Part shown: positions 28,518-39,756 of the stretch, one piece after another | How positions within the stretch are numbered: the first letter of the stretch is position 1 | How the letters are laid out: each line of letters opens with the position of its first letter | NCBI RefSeq assembly: GCF_000970305.1 | Contig: NZ_CP009517.1 | Span: 2,604,001-2,668,000, forward strand | Direction: 5' to 3' | DNA from: Methanosarcina barkeri 3 | GTDB taxonomy: Archaea > Halobacteriota > Methanosarcinia > Methanosarcinales > Methanosarcinaceae | DNA: 64,000 nt | The notes under the pieces: model-generated | What the model was told of the DNA's origin: nothing | Seen by the model: only the letters and a program-made list of their open reading frames with translations | Database searches by the model: none | Made by a program: the position numbers and the translations under genes

Positions 28518-29921
28518 ATGGCAACTGAATACGCTTTGAGAATGGGAGACGGAAAACGTGTCTTCCTTACCAAAGAGAAAATAATGGCTGAGATCGAGGC
28601 CGGAACTGCTAATGCTGCCGACCTTGGTGAGATCTCTGCCCTCAGCGCCGATGAAATTGACAAGCTTGCAGAAATTCTTATGATGCCAGGCAAGGCTGTA
28701 AGTGTCGAGCAGGGCATGGAGATTCCCGTAACGCACGACATCGGCACTATAAGGCTTGACGGTGACCAGGGTAACAGTGGTGTCGGTATTCCTTCCAGCC
28801 GCCTGGTTGGCTGCATGACGCACGAGCGTGCTTTCGGTGCCGATACAATGGAACTCGGACACATCGATTACAGTTTTAAGCCTGTAAAACCTGTCGTATC
28901 AAACGAGTGCCAGGCAATGGAAGTCTGCCAGCAGAACATGATCATCCCATTGTTTTACGGCGCAATGCCAAATATGGGACTGTATTATACCCCTGATGGA
29001 CCATTTGAGAATCCCGGCGACCTTATGAAAGCTTTCAAGATTCAGGAAGCCTGGGAATCAATGGAACACGCTGCCGAACACCTTACAAGAGACACAGTAT
29101 GGGTTATGCAAAAACTCTTTGCCTCTGGGGCAGACGGTGTTAATTTTGACACAACCGGTGCAGCAGGAGACGCTGACATGTATGGTACTCTCCACGCAAT
29201 CGAAGCCCTCAGGAAGGAATTCCCTGACATGTACATCGAAGCAGGCATGGCAGGAGAATGCGTACTCGGTATGCACGGAAACCTTCAGTACGATGGCGTT
29301 ACCCTTGCAGGGCTGTGGCCTCACCAGCAGGCTCCACTTATTGCAAAGGCAGGAGCAAACGTTTTCGGGCCAGTATGCAACACCAATACCAGCAAAACTT
29401 CAGCCTGGAACCTTGCCCGTGCAGTTACCTTCATGAAGGCAGCTGTCGAAGCCTCTCCGATTCCCTGTCACGTTGACATGGGCATGGGCGTTGGCGGAAT
29501 TCCTATGCTTGAGACTCCTCCTATTGATGCGGTTACAAGGGCCAGCAAGGCAATGGTAGAAATTGCAGGCGTAGACGGCATATAGATCGGGGTCGGCGAC
29601 CCATTGGGTATGCCGATCGCACACATAATGGCTTCAGGTATGACTGGAATAAGGGCTGCAGGAGACCTTGTCGCAAGAATGGAGTTCTCAAAGAATATGC
29701 GCATAGGCGAGGCAAAAGAATACGTGGCAAAGAAGCTAGGGGTCGACAAGATGGACCTCGTAGACGAGCATGTTATGCGCGAGCTGCGTGAAGAACTTGA
29801 TATTGGAGTAGTAACTTCAGTACCAGGTGCTGCAAAAGGTATTGCTGCAAAGATGAATATTGAAAAGTTGCTCGATATTAAGATTAATTCCTGCAACACT
29901 TTCAGAAAGCAGATAGCTTAA
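28518..29921 (+). CDS. mtbB: Dimethylamine methyltransferase MtbB (pyrrolysine protein)
   Basis: 467 residues when the TAG at 29583-29585 (codon 356) is read as pyrrolysine. The flanks GVDGI and [18 protein letters not shown] are in frame, and the total equals the family length. It methylates MtbC from dimethylamine, releasing monomethylamine. AAAGGAG precedes the ATG. It ends the operon; a structured, T-rich region follows. Confidence 0.97.
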
Positions 29922-31137
29922 GAAAAAACTCAGGCAGCAGCCTGAATGTTCCTCCACAGCAGGGATAAACAAGATCCAAACTGGACAAAATCGGACCTGC
30001 TAAAAACAGCAGAAAAGCGACCATCAAACCATTCAGGCAGGTCCGAAAAGTCTTCCTTGGAAAATAGCGACCACCGTCCCTGCTGTCATTTTATTTTTAT
30101 AGATTTTACTCATTTTCTGACACAACCCAGCGGATTCTCAACTGTAATCCACCGTGTAGAGCTATATCTGGGAGGTATCTGCGCTGTAAATGTCAGAGTT
30201 ATACTGACAGAATTACACTGACCGAGTTACACTGGCAGAACTTACATTTACTCATGAAGTTGTTGAAACTACAAAAAATATTGATAGTAAACATTTAACA
30301 TCCTTTTTATTGTTGATTTTTCCATACTTTCCGCAGACAATGGCAAACAAGGATGTTGTAAACAATGCCGTCCTAATTTCTTGAGCTTCACAAATTTTTG
30401 ATTCTTCTGTGTTATTTTTATACTGATTTTCGATTCTTCTGTATTATTTTTGTACTGATTCTATAAATTTCCTTTGCTTTCATCTAACTTGTTCTATTAT
30501 TGATAAGATTTTTATCCGTACTCAACCCGTTTCGAAATATTTATATATTTTTACGTGCTTTTATTTATTGGCAAGTCAAGTTTACTTGATTTGCTCAATA
30601 AGGTGCCATATTAAATCTCCGTAAATCTGCAGACTTCTGAGTTAATTTGCCTTTGAACCTCCATTGATTTTTCTCCTTTTTTTATTTTTTACACTTAGGC
30701 TTCCTTTTAGATTTTACTTACATCTTTCATCATCAAAAAAAGCAAAATATAAACGGATTCCAGCTCCTTGCCTTCCAGCTCAAAGTTTATACCTTCAAGC
30801 CCAAAGTTTATTAGTTGAAATGATAATTATGCAGGAAACTCAAAGTTTTTCGCTTAAACCCTTTTTTAAAAGGCTTGCGATAATTATCCAGAGATAAATG
30901 GTTTTCCAACGGGTTTCTATCAAACCTTTTGAAAAGGATTGTTACCATACCTCATAGAGAGGTTTTCGATCAAGCCTTTTGAAAAAAGGCTTGCAGTCAC
31001 GTCGATCATATCATTTATGGGCTTTTCGGTCAAGCCTTTTTTTAAAAGAGTTGTTTTAAAAGGGTTGTTTTAAAAGAGTTGTTTCAAAAGAGTTGTTTCA
31101 AAAGGATTGTTTGAAAGGCTTGATTCTGGTGAGAAAT
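29922..31137. other. Long intergenic region: operon 3' end and lysK leader
   Basis: 29932-30100 is strongly foldable (listed separately). 30860-31130 has repeated inverted motifs built on AAGCCTTTTGAAAAGG and TTTCAAAAGAGTTG, probably leader of lysK. The middle (30110-30850) is AT-rich without a gene. Confidence 0.5.
29932..30100 (+). terminator. Nested inverted repeats after mtbB
   Basis: CAGGC/GCCTG forms a short hairpin at 29932-29944. ACAGCAGGGA (29956-29965) pairs with TCCCTGCTGT (30077-30086). CGGACCTGC (29992-30000) pairs with GCAGGTCCG (30037-30045) inside it. CATTTTATTTTTAT follows. The nesting favours a folded 3' untranslated region ending in a terminator; a separate small RNA is possible. 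Confidence 0.55.
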
Positions 31138-32751
31138 ATGGCAGACACAATTCACTGGGCAGACGTCATAGCAGAAGACGTGCTAAAAAAGAACGACAAG
31201 CATCTTGTTGCTACAGGCATTACTCCGTCTGGACACATCCATATAGGCAACATGAGAGAAGTCGTGACTGCAGATGCTGTTTATAGGGCTCTAATTGATA
31301 AAGGAGCAGATGCCGACTTTATCTATATTGCTGACAATTATGATCCCCTGCGCAAGGTTTACCCATTCCTTCCCGAGAGTTATGCCGAACATGTGGGAAA
31401 GCCGATCTCCGAAATTCCCTGTCCCTGCGGAGACTGTGCAAACTATGCCGAACATTTCTTGAAACCTTTCCTGGAAGCTCTCAGGCGACTTGGAATTACT
31501 CCTCAGGTTTACAGGGCAGATGAGATGTACAAGACAGGTAAGTACACTGAAGCAATAAAAACTGCCCTTATTAAAAGAGATGCCATTGCGAAAATCCTGG
31601 AAGAAGTATCGGGAAAAACTGTAGCTCCTGATTGGAGCCCTTTCAATCCCAGATGCGATCAATGCGGAAGGATCACAACCACGAAGGTAACGGGCTTTGA
31701 CCTGGAGGCCGAAACCGTGGACTATGTCTGTGCATGCGGGCACTCCGGAACCGTACCTATGGCAGGAGGAGGAAAACTTACCTGGCGCGTAGACTGGCCT
31801 GCTCGCTGGTCAATTTTAGGGGTGACTGTAGAACCTTTCGGAAAGGACCATGCTTCGAAAGGTGGTTCTTATGATACAGGAAAGAGAATAGTAAGAGAAA
31901 TTTTCGGGCATGAACCTCCGTATCCAGTTGTCTATGAATGGATAATGCTTGGAAAACAAGGGGCAATGTCTTCTTCTACAGGAGTAGTTGTCTCCATTTC
32001 TGACATGCTGGAAGTTGTGCCTCCTGAAGTTCTTCGCTACCTGATCATCCGCACAAAACCTGAAAAGCACATCCAATTCGACCCTGGACAGCCTCTTCTC
32101 ACCCTTGTGGACGAATATGAACGGCTCAGGACGCAGTTCAGGGAAAATGATCCTGCTCTCGGGGCTTTTCAGAGAAGAGTATATGAACTTTCCAGGGCAA
32201 CTGGAATTTGCCAGTCCGAAATTCCTTTCAAGCAGATGGTGACTATATATCAGGTAGCAAGAGGAGACTTTGACCGAATCCTGAAAATTGTAAAACGTTC
32301 AGGTTTCTCAACTGAAGACAAAAAGTGTATAAAAGAACTGGCAGACAATGTATCTAAATGGCTAAAACTCTATGCTCCACCCTTTGCCAAGTTTAAGGTT
32401 AAAGAAAAGGTGCCTGTACAGGCAGCAACCCTGTCCGAGCTTCAGAAAGCCTTTCTTTCAGCATTTGCAGCCCTTATCGAGTCAAGAGGTGAAATCAGTG
32501 GAGAAGAATACCATATGCTGGTCTATTCTGCAAAGGATGAGGGTTCCGAACTGAACAAGCGGATTGCAGAAAAGCTGGAAACTCCTGCTCCACAGGTTGA
32601 TCCTAAGGAGCTTTTCAAAGCAATTTACATTTCATTACTCGGGCAGAGCTCAGGCCCTAAAGCAGGATGGTTCCTATCTTCGTTTGAAAAGGAGTTCCTG
32701 GTAGAAAGATTTGAGGAAGCTTCAAATTATAGCCCTGAAAAACACGCATAA
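31138..32751 (+). CDS. lysK: Class I lysyl-tRNA synthetase
   Basis: 537 residues. The class I signatures are SGHIHIGN (HIGH variant, about residue 32) and MSSST (KMSKS variant, about residue 280). Two Cys pairs between them (CDQCGRI, CACGHSG) form a zinc element. It attaches lysine to tRNA-Lys. Methanosarcina usually also has a class II enzyme. The ATG at 31138 gives [15 protein letters not shown]; the upstream frame is repeat sequence. The SAM methyltransferase gene follows after 18 bases. Confidence 0.95.
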   Translation: MADTIHWADVIAEDVLKKNDKHLVATGITPSGHIHIGNMREVVTADAVYRALIDKGADADFIYIADNYDPLRKVYPFLPESYAEHVGKPISEIPCPCGDCANYAEHFLKPFLEALRRLGITPQVYRADEMYKTGKYTEAIKTALIKRDAIAKILEEVSGKTVAPDWSPFNPRCDQCGRITTTKVTGFDLEAETVDYVCACGHSGTVPMAGGGKLTWRVDWPARWSILGVTVEPFGKDHASKGGSYDTGKRIVREIFGHEPPYPVVYEWIMLGKQGAMSSSTGVVVSISDMLEVVPPEVLRYLIIRTKPEKHIQFDPGQPLLTLVDEYERLRTQFRENDPALGAFQRRVYELSRATGICQSEIPFKQMVTIYQVARGDFDRILKIVKRSGFSTEDKKCIKELADNVSKWLKLYAPPFAKFKVKEKVPVQAATLSELQKAFLSAFAALIESRGEISGEEYHMLVYSAKDEGSELNKRIAEKLETPAPQVDPKELFKAIYISLLGQSSGPKAGWFLSSFEKEFLVERFEEASNYSPEKHA

Positions 32752-32769
32752 ACATGATAAATCGCAAAC

Positions 32770-33450
32770 ATGGATAAAACAGACACTTTTAGCCTCGCAG
32801 ATTCACAGGCAAGCTCCACGAAAAATCACTTTCTGGCCTGGGACAAAGAATACACCCACCTGAAATGGGGTGGGCCAGCCCCTATCCGGGATTTCCAGAC
32901 TCGTCTTCTGCCCGGATCCAGGGTTCTTGATGCAGGCTCAGGAAACGGCAGATATCTTGGTGAACTTGTAAGGCATTACAACACAATAGGAATTGACATT
33001 TCTTTAACAGCCCTTAATGTTTCCAGAGATCAGCTTGCAAGGAGTGGCAGGTTCGCAGAGCACCTTGGTGCAAGTATCCTGGATCTGCCCTTCAAAACCC
33101 GAACTTTTGACGGAGTTCTCTGTTACGGGGTACTTCAGCATCTCTTCAAAGCAGAAAGGGAACTTGCTGTCAAGGAACTCACTCACATACTGAAAGAGGG
33201 AGGTTTTTTCTTCTTTGAGGCCTTCGGCTATAAAGATATGCGTTGCGGAGGAGAAACTTCAATCCCTTTTGAAGAGAGGACTTTTGCCCGACAAAATGGA
33301 ATAATCTATCACTATTTTACTAAAGAAGAGGTCAGGGCCCTTTTCAAGGATTTAGAGATTATAGAGTTGGAAGATGCAATAAAAGAAAAAAACTTCAGAG
33401 GGACAGTTTACAGGAGGCATCTGATAAAAGGAATCTTTCGAAAACCTTGA
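32770..33450 (+). CDS. Class I SAM-dependent methyltransferase
   Basis: 226 residues. Motif I is VLDAGSGNGRYLGEL; then GIDIS, the motif IV-like FDGVLCYGVLQHL and LKEGGFFFFEAFG. It is a soluble Methyltransf_11-type enzyme; the substrate cannot be told. The opening FLAWDKEYTHLKWGGPAP is characteristic of an archaeal subgroup. It starts 18 bases after lysK, so it is likely cotranscribed, and a tRNA- or translation-related substrate is possible. Confidence 0.85.
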   Translation: MDKTDTFSLADSQASSTKNHFLAWDKEYTHLKWGGPAPIRDFQTRLLPGSRVLDAGSGNGRYLGELVRHYNTIGIDISLTALNVSRDQLARSGRFAEHLGASILDLPFKTRTFDGVLCYGVLQHLFKAERELAVKELTHILKEGGFFFFEAFGYKDMRCGGETSIPFEERTFARQNGIIYHYFTKEEVRALFKDLEIIELEDAIKEKNFRGTVYRRHLIKGIFRKP

Positions 33451-33472
33451 ATTCCTTCTCTCAAAATTTAGA

Positions 33473-33655
33473 AAAAAGCTTTACCGAAAACTTTTTAGAA
33501 AAAAGTTTTATCAAAAACTACATAAAAAAGCTTTATCGAAAACTTTTTAGAAAAAAGTTTTATCAAAAACTACATAAAAAAGCTTTATCGAAAACTTTTT
33601 AGAAAAAAGTTTTATCAAAAACTACATAAAAAAGTTTATCAAAAAGAATTTAAAA
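33473..33655. repeat. 52-base tandem repeat, three and a half units
   Basis: The unit contains AAAGCTTTATCGAAAACTTT, then AGAAAAAAGTTTTATC and an AAAACTACATAA spacer. Units are nearly identical. AAAACTTTTT/AAAAAGTTTT in each can form a hairpin. It lies between convergent genes, so a role in bidirectional transcript ending is possible. Confidence 0.85.
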
Positions 33656-33712
33656 ATTTTTATCAAATGTCTTCTCGTATCTTTAAATTCCTTTAGTTTT
33701 TTACCTATTTAT

Positions 33713-33970
33713 TTATACGAAAGCTATTTTTAGATAGTTCAGCACAATTATAACAAGCGCCCCTATAACGCCCCCTATTGCGCAGATAAGAACTGCTACC
33801 CAGGTAATTGCGATTTCAAGTCCGAACAAAAGTTTTGCCGCCGTAAGGACTAGGACCCCAAGTACTGCATTTATTGCAAGGCTGGTTGCGGTCTTCAGGA
33901 CTTTATATAGGACAAAGGCCACTACGATTGCCAGAATCAGTACTAAAACTTCTATAATTTCAACTACCAT
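33713..33970 (-). CDS. BofA-like small membrane protein
   Basis: 85 residues, almost wholly hydrophobic, with three membrane spans (IIEVLVLILAIVVAFVLY, INAVLGVLVLTAAKLLFG, ITWVAVLICAIGGVIGALV). It matches the pattern of the pro-sigma-K processing inhibitor BofA family, which is common in methanogens without sporulation. Its job in archaea is not known. Confidence 0.7.
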   Translation of the reverse strand: MVVEIIEVLVLILAIVVAFVLYKVLKTATSLAINAVLGVLVLTAAKLLFGLEIAITWVAVLICAIGGVIGALVIIVLNYLKIAFV

Positions 33971-34113
33971 AATCCTACTTAGGGGCTCAACTTATTTATA
34001 ATTATCACCGAGTTTTATAATACGGTTATAAGCCATAAAGATTACAATCAGGGTTTGGCAGGGCATCCAATGGCGTTTCTTTCGAAAAGAAGGATAACGT
34101 CAGGCTTTTATTC

Positions 34114-34572
34114 TCAAAGAGACCGGATAAATTCAATAATAATTTTATTAAGTGAGGTTTTGTCCGGATAAGCTCTTGCCTTAAGTAAATGGTCTGGATT
34201 TCCCAATACCATTGCCGAGACTGCTTTATCAGGGCTGTAAACACATAGCACGGGAATTCCCAGTACAAGGGCTCTGCAGATTTCATAACCCACACCTGTG
34301 GAAGGTACTGTTACTTCTGCAATCAGGGCATCACTTTTTACAAGCAAACCCATATCCCTGGCATAGATTTCTTCTTCTGTCATTTTCATTTCGGTTTTTT
34401 CCAGCTCAGGGTCTGCAACGTGCCAGCTTAGCACTTCAGCCCCTGCCTCTTCGAGAGTGTCAAACATAAACCTGTATGTTTCAAGCAGTTGCCTTCCTCC
34501 ACGGATAGAGCCAGACAAGAAGATCTTGGGGCTTCTTTTTTCCGAAACCTTCATTTTTTCCAGTTTTTCCAT
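34114..34572 (-). CDS. 2'-deoxynucleoside 5'-phosphate N-hydrolase-like protein
   Basis: 152 residues from the ATG at 34572, which follows AAGGTG; a longer frame to 34713 overlaps the upstream gene and is unlikely. [13 protein letters not shown] and [18 protein letters not shown] are the nucleoside deoxyribosyltransferase/Rcl (DNPH1) fold motifs: substrate loop and catalytic Glu region. It would clean up damaged or non-canonical deoxynucleotides. It lies 43 bases downstream of the U32 gene on the same strand. Confidence 0.8.
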   Translation of the reverse strand: MEKLEKMKVSEKRSPKIFLSGSIRGGRQLLETYRFMFDTLEEAGAEVLSWHVADPELEKTEMKMTEEEIYARDMGLLVKSDALIAEVTVPSTGVGYEICRALVLGIPVLCVYSPDKAVSAMVLGNPDHLLKARAYPDKTSLNKIIIEFIRSL

Positions 34573-34615
34573 ATTTCTTTCACCTTTCAGCCTGTTTTTC
34601 CGGCAATTCCGGCTT

Positions 34616-37231
34616 TTACTGTACACCCCTGAAATAATGTCCGGTCGTAAAGCCCTTTCCAAGCTTCTCGCAATTTTCAGATCCCTTTTTCCCGGTTTCA
34701 AGATAAGTATCAATTGCTTTTCTGTAAGCTCGGGTCACTTTTCGGATCTCATCCGGATTATCCATTCCCAGAGTTTCAACCCTCAGGCTTGAAACTCCGC
34801 TTTCGAGAATTTCAGGAAGATACTCAAGCATGCAGAGTGATCTTGAGTTAAGGAGATGCAGCCTGCATTCATAATCCATGAGCAGGGGAAACTCGTAATT
34901 TTTTTCATCTACCAGTGTAAACTTTCCTGACCTGCATGGGGCATTACATTGCCCATTGTTGTTCCCGAGAAGCCCGCCTGTAAGGCAGTGTTCTGATTCC
35001 ATTAATTCAAGCCTGCCGTAAACAATACACTCTGCAGGCCCATGAGGTGTAACACATTTTAATTCCTCAAGGGTCAGTTCCGGAGAAATTACAGCCATTT
35101 GAGCCCCTTCCTGCAATAAAAAGGCAAAAGTACGGCTGTTAAAGATATTCAGAGGGCTGTCCGCAATAAAAGGAATTTTTCCGGCTTTTACGAGGCCAAG
35201 GGTCCCCAGATTTGAAACAAGGACCCCGTCAGCCCCCAGTTTCCTTACGTGAGAGAAGATTTTTTCTATGGACTCCATTCTGGAGTCTTTTACAAGCTTT
35301 GGAGTAATCAAATAGATTTCCTTGCCTGCCTTTTGAGTCTCTGCAATAGCTTTCTCGAAAACTGCTTCAGATCCCTTTGCCGAACCTTCTTCTTGCCCTG
35401 TTATTTCCGGCCTTCTGAAAAGTCCTTCCCCGAAATAAATCCTATCGGCTCCTCCTGCAAGCGCCCCTTTAAGCCCTTCAAGGGAATAAACGGAAACCGA
35501 GAGCAAGGAATGCATAGGAAGATGCTCTTGAATAGTTTTTTCGGCTTCTTGACCTGCATTTTCTACGGATTCCTTTTTTTCAGATTCTTTTTCTACTGAT
35601 TCCTTTTCTTCTAATCCTTTTTTTACTGATCCCTTTTCCTCAGATTTGCAGACCTGTAGAACATCAAGAGGTTCACGTTTCCACCTGGAAATTCGCAGGT
35701 TTTCAAGCTGTTCCACTGCTTTTGTCCTTAACTCGTTCAACTGCCCCACAGGAACAAAAATATCTTCTTCCATCGTGATATAAAGTTCAGCAGCCTCAAA
35801 AATAGTGTTTCCTAATTTTGAAAGTTGTTTTTCGATGCTGGCTTTTGAAGTTGGCTGCTTTTCGGCTTTCTCAACCAGATATTCGGACTCAATTGTTACT
35901 GAGTTTGCATCCCTGTCTCTTATCTCAAGCCCGATAGGTCTTCCAGATATAACGGTTGCCATAATGGACACAGGGATTTTAGCCCTCAGGCTTCCTGATT
36001 CGCTTTCCTTTTTGAGGGAGTCCATAAGTTTTTTGTCATGCGTCCTGTATACCGTGCTTCCTGAGGGAGCCCTTGAATCAAAAGGAATTTCTACCGTATC
36101 TCCCACTCCTGCACTATATACTGAACCCTTTCCAACATACATTGAGGATATGATTTTTCCTTTATCTTCGGGTCTGGTCTCTGCATTTTCAACCATTATC
36201 CCATCTCCGAGACGAAGAGGCCGGGAAAGTTTTAACCGGATACGGTTTGAATGCCTGTCATACCCTGTAACCGTACCTGCCGGAACTCCACGGTTGTGGG
36301 GATTTTCCCTGCTCATGAGCTTCCAGCGTGGATTTTCAAAAAAGTAACCCTTAGTAAAACCCCTGTTGAAGAGCTGGGTAAGTATTTCCTGCTCTTCTTC
36401 GGAAACATAATACTCTGCGGGATTTTCAATATACCTGTCAATAAGGCGGCGGTAAATCCTGACGACACCTGCAACATATTCCGGCCTTTTCATCCGGCCT
36501 TCGATTTTGAAAGATTCAATCCCGGCTTCTATAAGGGCTCCCAGTCCTGAGGTCGTATTAAGGTCTTTCGGGCTTAAGAGATAGCTGCCTGTTGTTTTTA
36601 CCTGCTTTCCTTCGCAGTACAGTCTGTATTTTTTACGACATGGCTGGGCACAGAATCCCCGGTTTCCACTTCTTCCCCCTATAAGGCTGCTCAGAAGGCA
36701 CTGACCGGAATAGGAAATACAGAGAGCCCCATGTATGAAAACCTCAATTTCAGTCCCTGTTTTTTCTTTGATTCTTATTATCTCTTCAAGCGAGCACTCC
36801 CTTGAGAGAACTACCCTCTCTATTCCCATTGTTTTTGCGAGTTCAACTCCTTCGCTATTATGCAAAGTCATTTGGGTACTCGCATGCAGCGGGAGGTCAG
36901 GCAGATATTTTCTTGCAAGCGATATAAGCCCCAGATCTTGAATTATGATCGCATCGGTCCCGATGTTTCTTAGCCAGGAAAGCAGCTTGAGGGCATTTTC
37001 TATTTCATCTTCCTTGAGTAGCGTGTTAACAGTTACGTAAACTTTCACGCCTCTCAGATGAGCATAATCAATGGCTTCTTCAAGCTCTTTCTCTGAAAAG
37101 TTAGAGGCATACCCCCGAGCACTGAAAGCCCGAGCTCCGAGGTACACGGCGTCCGCCCCATTTTCTACGGCTGCAATAAAAGCTTCCATGCCTCCTGCCG
37201 GGGCAAGCAGTTCCGGTTTTTCAGGCTTCAT
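34616..37231 (-). CDS. Peptidase U32 family protein (long form with DUF3656)
   Basis: 871 residues. The N-terminal U32 domain has [20 protein letters not shown], the family signature [15 protein letters not shown] and [13 protein letters not shown]. The middle has a DUF3656-like region, with a Lys/Glu-rich linker (about 555-580). A second U32-like half has [13 protein letters not shown] and [11 protein letters not shown]. Bacterial relatives (RlhA, TrhP) act in RNA hydroxylation and bind Fe-S through the Cys set; a tRNA/rRNA modification role is more likely than proteolysis. Confidence 0.88.
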   Translation of the reverse strand: MKPEKPELLAPAGGMEAFIAAVENGADAVYLGARAFSARGYASNFSEKELEEAIDYAHLRGVKVYVTVNTLLKEDEIENALKLLSWLRNIGTDAIIIQDLGLISLARKYLPDLPLHASTQMTLHNSEGVELAKTMGIERVVLSRECSLEEIIRIKEKTGTEIEVFIHGALCISYSGQCLLSSLIGGRSGNRGFCAQPCRKKYRLYCEGKQVKTTGSYLLSPKDLNTTSGLGALIEAGIESFKIEGRMKRPEYVAGVVRIYRRLIDRYIENPAEYYVSEEEQEILTQLFNRGFTKGYFFENPRWKLMSRENPHNRGVPAGTVTGYDRHSNRIRLKLSRPLRLGDGIMVENAETRPEDKGKIISSMYVGKGSVYSAGVGDTVEIPFDSRAPSGSTVYRTHDKKLMDSLKKESESGSLRAKIPVSIMATVISGRPIGLEIRDRDANSVTIESEYLVEKAEKQPTSKASIEKQLSKLGNTIFEAAELYITMEEDIFVPVGQLNELRTKAVEQLENLRISRWKREPLDVLQVCKSEEKGSVKKGLEEKESVEKESEKKESVENAGQEAEKTIQEHLPMHSLLSVSVYSLEGLKGALAGGADRIYFGEGLFRRPEITGQEEGSAKGSEAVFEKAIAETQKAGKEIYLITPKLVKDSRMESIEKIFSHVRKLGADGVLVSNLGTLGLVKAGKIPFIADSPLNIFNSRTFAFLLQEGAQMAVISPELTLEELKCVTPHGPAECIVYGRLELMESEHCLTGGLLGNNNGQCNAPCRSGKFTLVDEKNYEFPLLMDYECRLHLLNSRSLCMLEYLPEILESGVSSLRVETLGMDNPDEIRKVTRAYRKAIDTYLETGKKGSENCEKLGKGFTTGHYFRGVQ

Positions 37232-37426
37232 CGAAAGGATTAGAGAGCCTGCCCTTAATTAAACTTTGGCATACGTTTTTTGTATACAAGGCCAATAGTT
37301 AAAGTTTATAAAAAGAAGTTAAAATTAAAAATAGGTAAAAATAGGTAAAAATAGGTAAAAATATATAAGAACAAACGAAGCCCAGCCTGAGTGATTCTTG
37401 CCGGACAGGTCGGTTATGTTTCAGTA

Positions 37427-37828
37427 TTATGCTTTCGGCCCTATTATGCAGCTCACGGTTCTCCCGGCTTTCTCATCTTTTGAAGCTTCGCAGAGCATTT
37501 TCCCATCGTGCATGTGGCATTCACACGAGTAGCTGAGGTTATCTGTTTTTCTCACGTATCTGAAGTGTATTTTACAGTACCCTTCCGTACACCCCAGCCC
37601 GTACTTAACCCAGCCTTCAATGTCCGCTCCACCTTCACAGCTCCCTTCGCATGCAATGAGCTCAAAGCTCTTTTCTTCATAAGATTCAATTTTAGCTGGA
37701 GCCTGGTGACCTTTTTTAAATTTTCCTTTATCAATTTTCTCAGCTTGGAGCACAAGATCCTCATCAGTATTGTTAAGAATCTTCAACTGCAAACCCTCAA
37801 GAAGTTCCATGGTGTCGGCTTCTGACAT
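37427..37828 (-). CDS. Small aegerolysin-like protein, tentative
   Basis: 133 residues without a signal peptide. LKILNNTDEDLVLQAEKIDK, GKFKKGHQAP, SFELIACEGSCEG and EGWVKYGL follow the aegerolysin pattern of a short beta-sandwich (N-terminal strand with Asn, GKF loop, then GxEG-x strand). Seven cysteines, several in C-x-C or CEGSCEG spacing, are unusual for that fold and could bind metal. A stand-alone archaeal beta-sandwich of unknown role is the safe description. Confidence 0.6.
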   Translation of the reverse strand: MSEADTMELLEGLQLKILNNTDEDLVLQAEKIDKGKFKKGHQAPAKIESYEEKSFELIACEGSCEGGADIEGWVKYGLGCTEGYCKIHFRYVRKTDNLSYSCECHMHDGKMLCEASKDEKAGRTVSCIIGPKA

Positions 37829-38113
37829 ATATATCCCCCGATAATGGAGAATCCATATAAGAATTCCACATAAGAAATTGCCTCTAAGAAATAAAAAAGT
37901 ATCTCAAAATATATGAAAGATAATATGAAAAAAACTTCCGAAAGAACAAAAGCCGGGGCAACCAAGATATGGAGACCGAATTCTGAAAATAAGCCTTCGG
38001 AAAATAAGCCTTCTAAAAGTAATTCCTCTAAGAATTAGTCCTTTAAGAACTAGTCCTCTAAAAATAAGCCTTCTGAAAAATCAGGCTCTTCAAACAAAAT
38101 ACGTTTACAGTAC

Positions 38114-38401
38114 TCAATCCGTACATATACAGGGCTTCTGCTTGCATGTAGGGCACATACCGGGATACTTCTTGAGAAAGGCTTCTTCGAGGTTCACGCC
38201 GTAAAGATTGGCAAGTGCCCCTATCCATGCAAAACAATCTGCAAGTTCCTCTTCTATATTTTCTGACTCTTCCCTACGAATGGCTTCAGCAAGTTCTCCA
38301 ATTTCCTCAACCAGCCAAAGCATGGTAGCCTTCCCTCCCCTCTTTCTGTCATTATGCGCATACAGCTCGGACATCAGTCTCTGAAATTCTAAGATTTCCA
38401 T
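38114..38401 (-). CDS. MazG-type nucleotide pyrophosphohydrolase
   Basis: 95 residues. EEIGELAEAIRREES, then EEELADCFAWIGALAN, is the E-x2-E...E-x2-D magnesium motif of the MazG/all-alpha NTP-PPase fold. The C-terminal extension CPTCKQKPC has three cysteines, which may bind zinc. It would hydrolyse NTPs or damaged nucleotides. hisF lies 38 bases upstream on the same strand, so cotranscription is possible; HisI/HisE-like use is not supported. Confidence 0.85.
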   Translation of the reverse strand: MEILEFQRLMSELYAHNDRKRGGKATMLWLVEEIGELAEAIRREESENIEEELADCFAWIGALANLYGVNLEEAFLKKYPGMCPTCKQKPCICTD

Positions 38402-38439
38402 TACTCTTCCCCACTCCGATATTTTCTACTTTTTTCAAT

Positions 38440-39261
38440 TTAGAGCCTTACAGGAATTTCCTTTTCCCTCAGATATTCTTTAACTTCTTTAATCGAGTAC
38501 TCCCTGAAGTGGAAAATACTTGCTGCAAGGGCGGCATCGGCTTTTCCAATTGAGAAACCTTCATAGATGTGCTGAGGGTTTCCGACACCTCCTGAGGCTA
38601 TAATCGGAATATCGAGCTCCTCTGAGAGTTTTTTCGTGATTGGCAGGTCATAACCGGCACATGTTCCGTCCCGATCCATGCTTGTGAGCAGGATTTCTCC
38701 GGAACCCAGTTCTTCTGCTCTTCTTGCCCACTGCACGGCATCGATTCCCGTAGCTTCCCGGCCTCCGTAAATTACAACCTCATACCAAGCAGGCGTTCCG
38801 TCCTCGAGCTCCAGAATAGTTTTGTCGGGATTGTTCTTTATGTCAGTGTTTCGCTTGCAGTCAATTGCAGTGACAATACACTGGGCTCCGAATATATCTG
38901 AGGATTCTTTGATGAAGTCAGGATTCTTGACTGCAGAGGTGTTAACTGAGACCTTATCTGCCCCAGCCCGAAGAATCTGGCGAATTGCATCAATGGAGTT
39001 TATTCCTCCTCCAATCGTAAGAGGAATGAAAACTTCATCTGCAGTCCTTTCGATCACATCGATCATAGTTTTCCTGCCATGAGCCGAAGCTGTAATGTCC
39101 AGAAAAACAAGTTCATCTGCGCCTTCTTCATTGTAGCGCTTGGCGAGTTCCACAGGGTCTCCGGCCTCTTTCAGGTCCACGAACTCAACCCCTTTAACAA
39201 CACAGCCACCTGCTCTGTCAAGGGTCACATCAAGGCATGGTATAATTCTTTTGGTGAGCAT
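38440..39261 (-). CDS. hisF: Imidazole glycerol phosphate synthase subunit HisF
   Basis: 273 residues, a TIM barrel with [20 protein letters not shown] (catalytic Asp), [11 protein letters not shown] and [11 protein letters not shown] phosphate-binding ends. It is the cyclase half of the IGP synthase of histidine synthesis and works with HisH, not encoded here. An insert around residues 140-150 ([15 protein letters not shown]) is typical of methanogen HisF. Confidence 0.95.
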   Translation of the reverse strand: MLTKRIIPCLDVTLDRAGGCVVKGVEFVDLKEAGDPVELAKRYNEEGADELVFLDITASAHGRKTMIDVIERTADEVFIPLTIGGGINSIDAIRQILRAGADKVSVNTSAVKNPDFIKESSDIFGAQCIVTAIDCKRNTDIKNNPDKTILELEDGTPAWYEVVIYGGREATGIDAVQWARRAEELGSGEILLTSMDRDGTCAGYDLPITKKLSEELDIPIIASGGVGNPQHIYEGFSIGKADAALAASIFHFREYSIKEVKEYLREKEIPVRL

Positions 39262-39756
39262 CTATGGGATAATAAATTAAACTTTTATTAAAAGCTTGTT
39301 GAAATTAAGCCAATACCAGTATTAGTTCCATTCCTGGATTAGCGGCAGTACTGGATCAATGGCAGTATTAGATAGTAGTCTCTATCAAAAATAGTCCTTC
39401 TGTACCTGACAGAAGCTTACAGATCAATGATAGTCATGGGTAATAAGCTATAAAGAATATTTATAAACTTAAATCTTTTCAAAGGAAAGGGAAATGCCTA
39501 AAAATCACTAAACATAATTCCAAAACTGATTTTTTCCAAAACTGATTTTACAGCCTTAAAAGCAGGATTAAGAGAAGATAAGTGAAAATAAGTGACGGTA
39601 AATAAAGGGAAATTTAGGTAAATTAAGGTAAGCAAAAGTAAGCAAAAGTAAGCAAAAGTAAGTAAAAGTAAGCAAAAGTAAGTAAAAGTAAGCAAAAGTA
39701 AATGAAAGTTAACAGCTCATGAAAGGAATCTTCACATGAAATCTGCATGTTCCAAT
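39262..39756. repeat. Intergenic region with 10-base tandem repeat
   Basis: 39622-39705 holds about eight copies of AGTAAGCAAA or AGTAAGTAAA. Upstream (39330-39370) GGCAGTATTAGA-like units recur twice. No gene seen. Confidence 0.7.

Noticed and set aside
29604-29921. Separate 105-codon gene after the mtbB amber
   Set aside because: It is the C-terminal part of MtbB after the pyrrolysine codon.
39498-39705. Possible CRISPR-like array in the AGTAAGCAAA run
   Set aside because: The unit is only 10 bases with no spacers; simple tandem repeat. None of the other intergenic repeats has unique spacers either.
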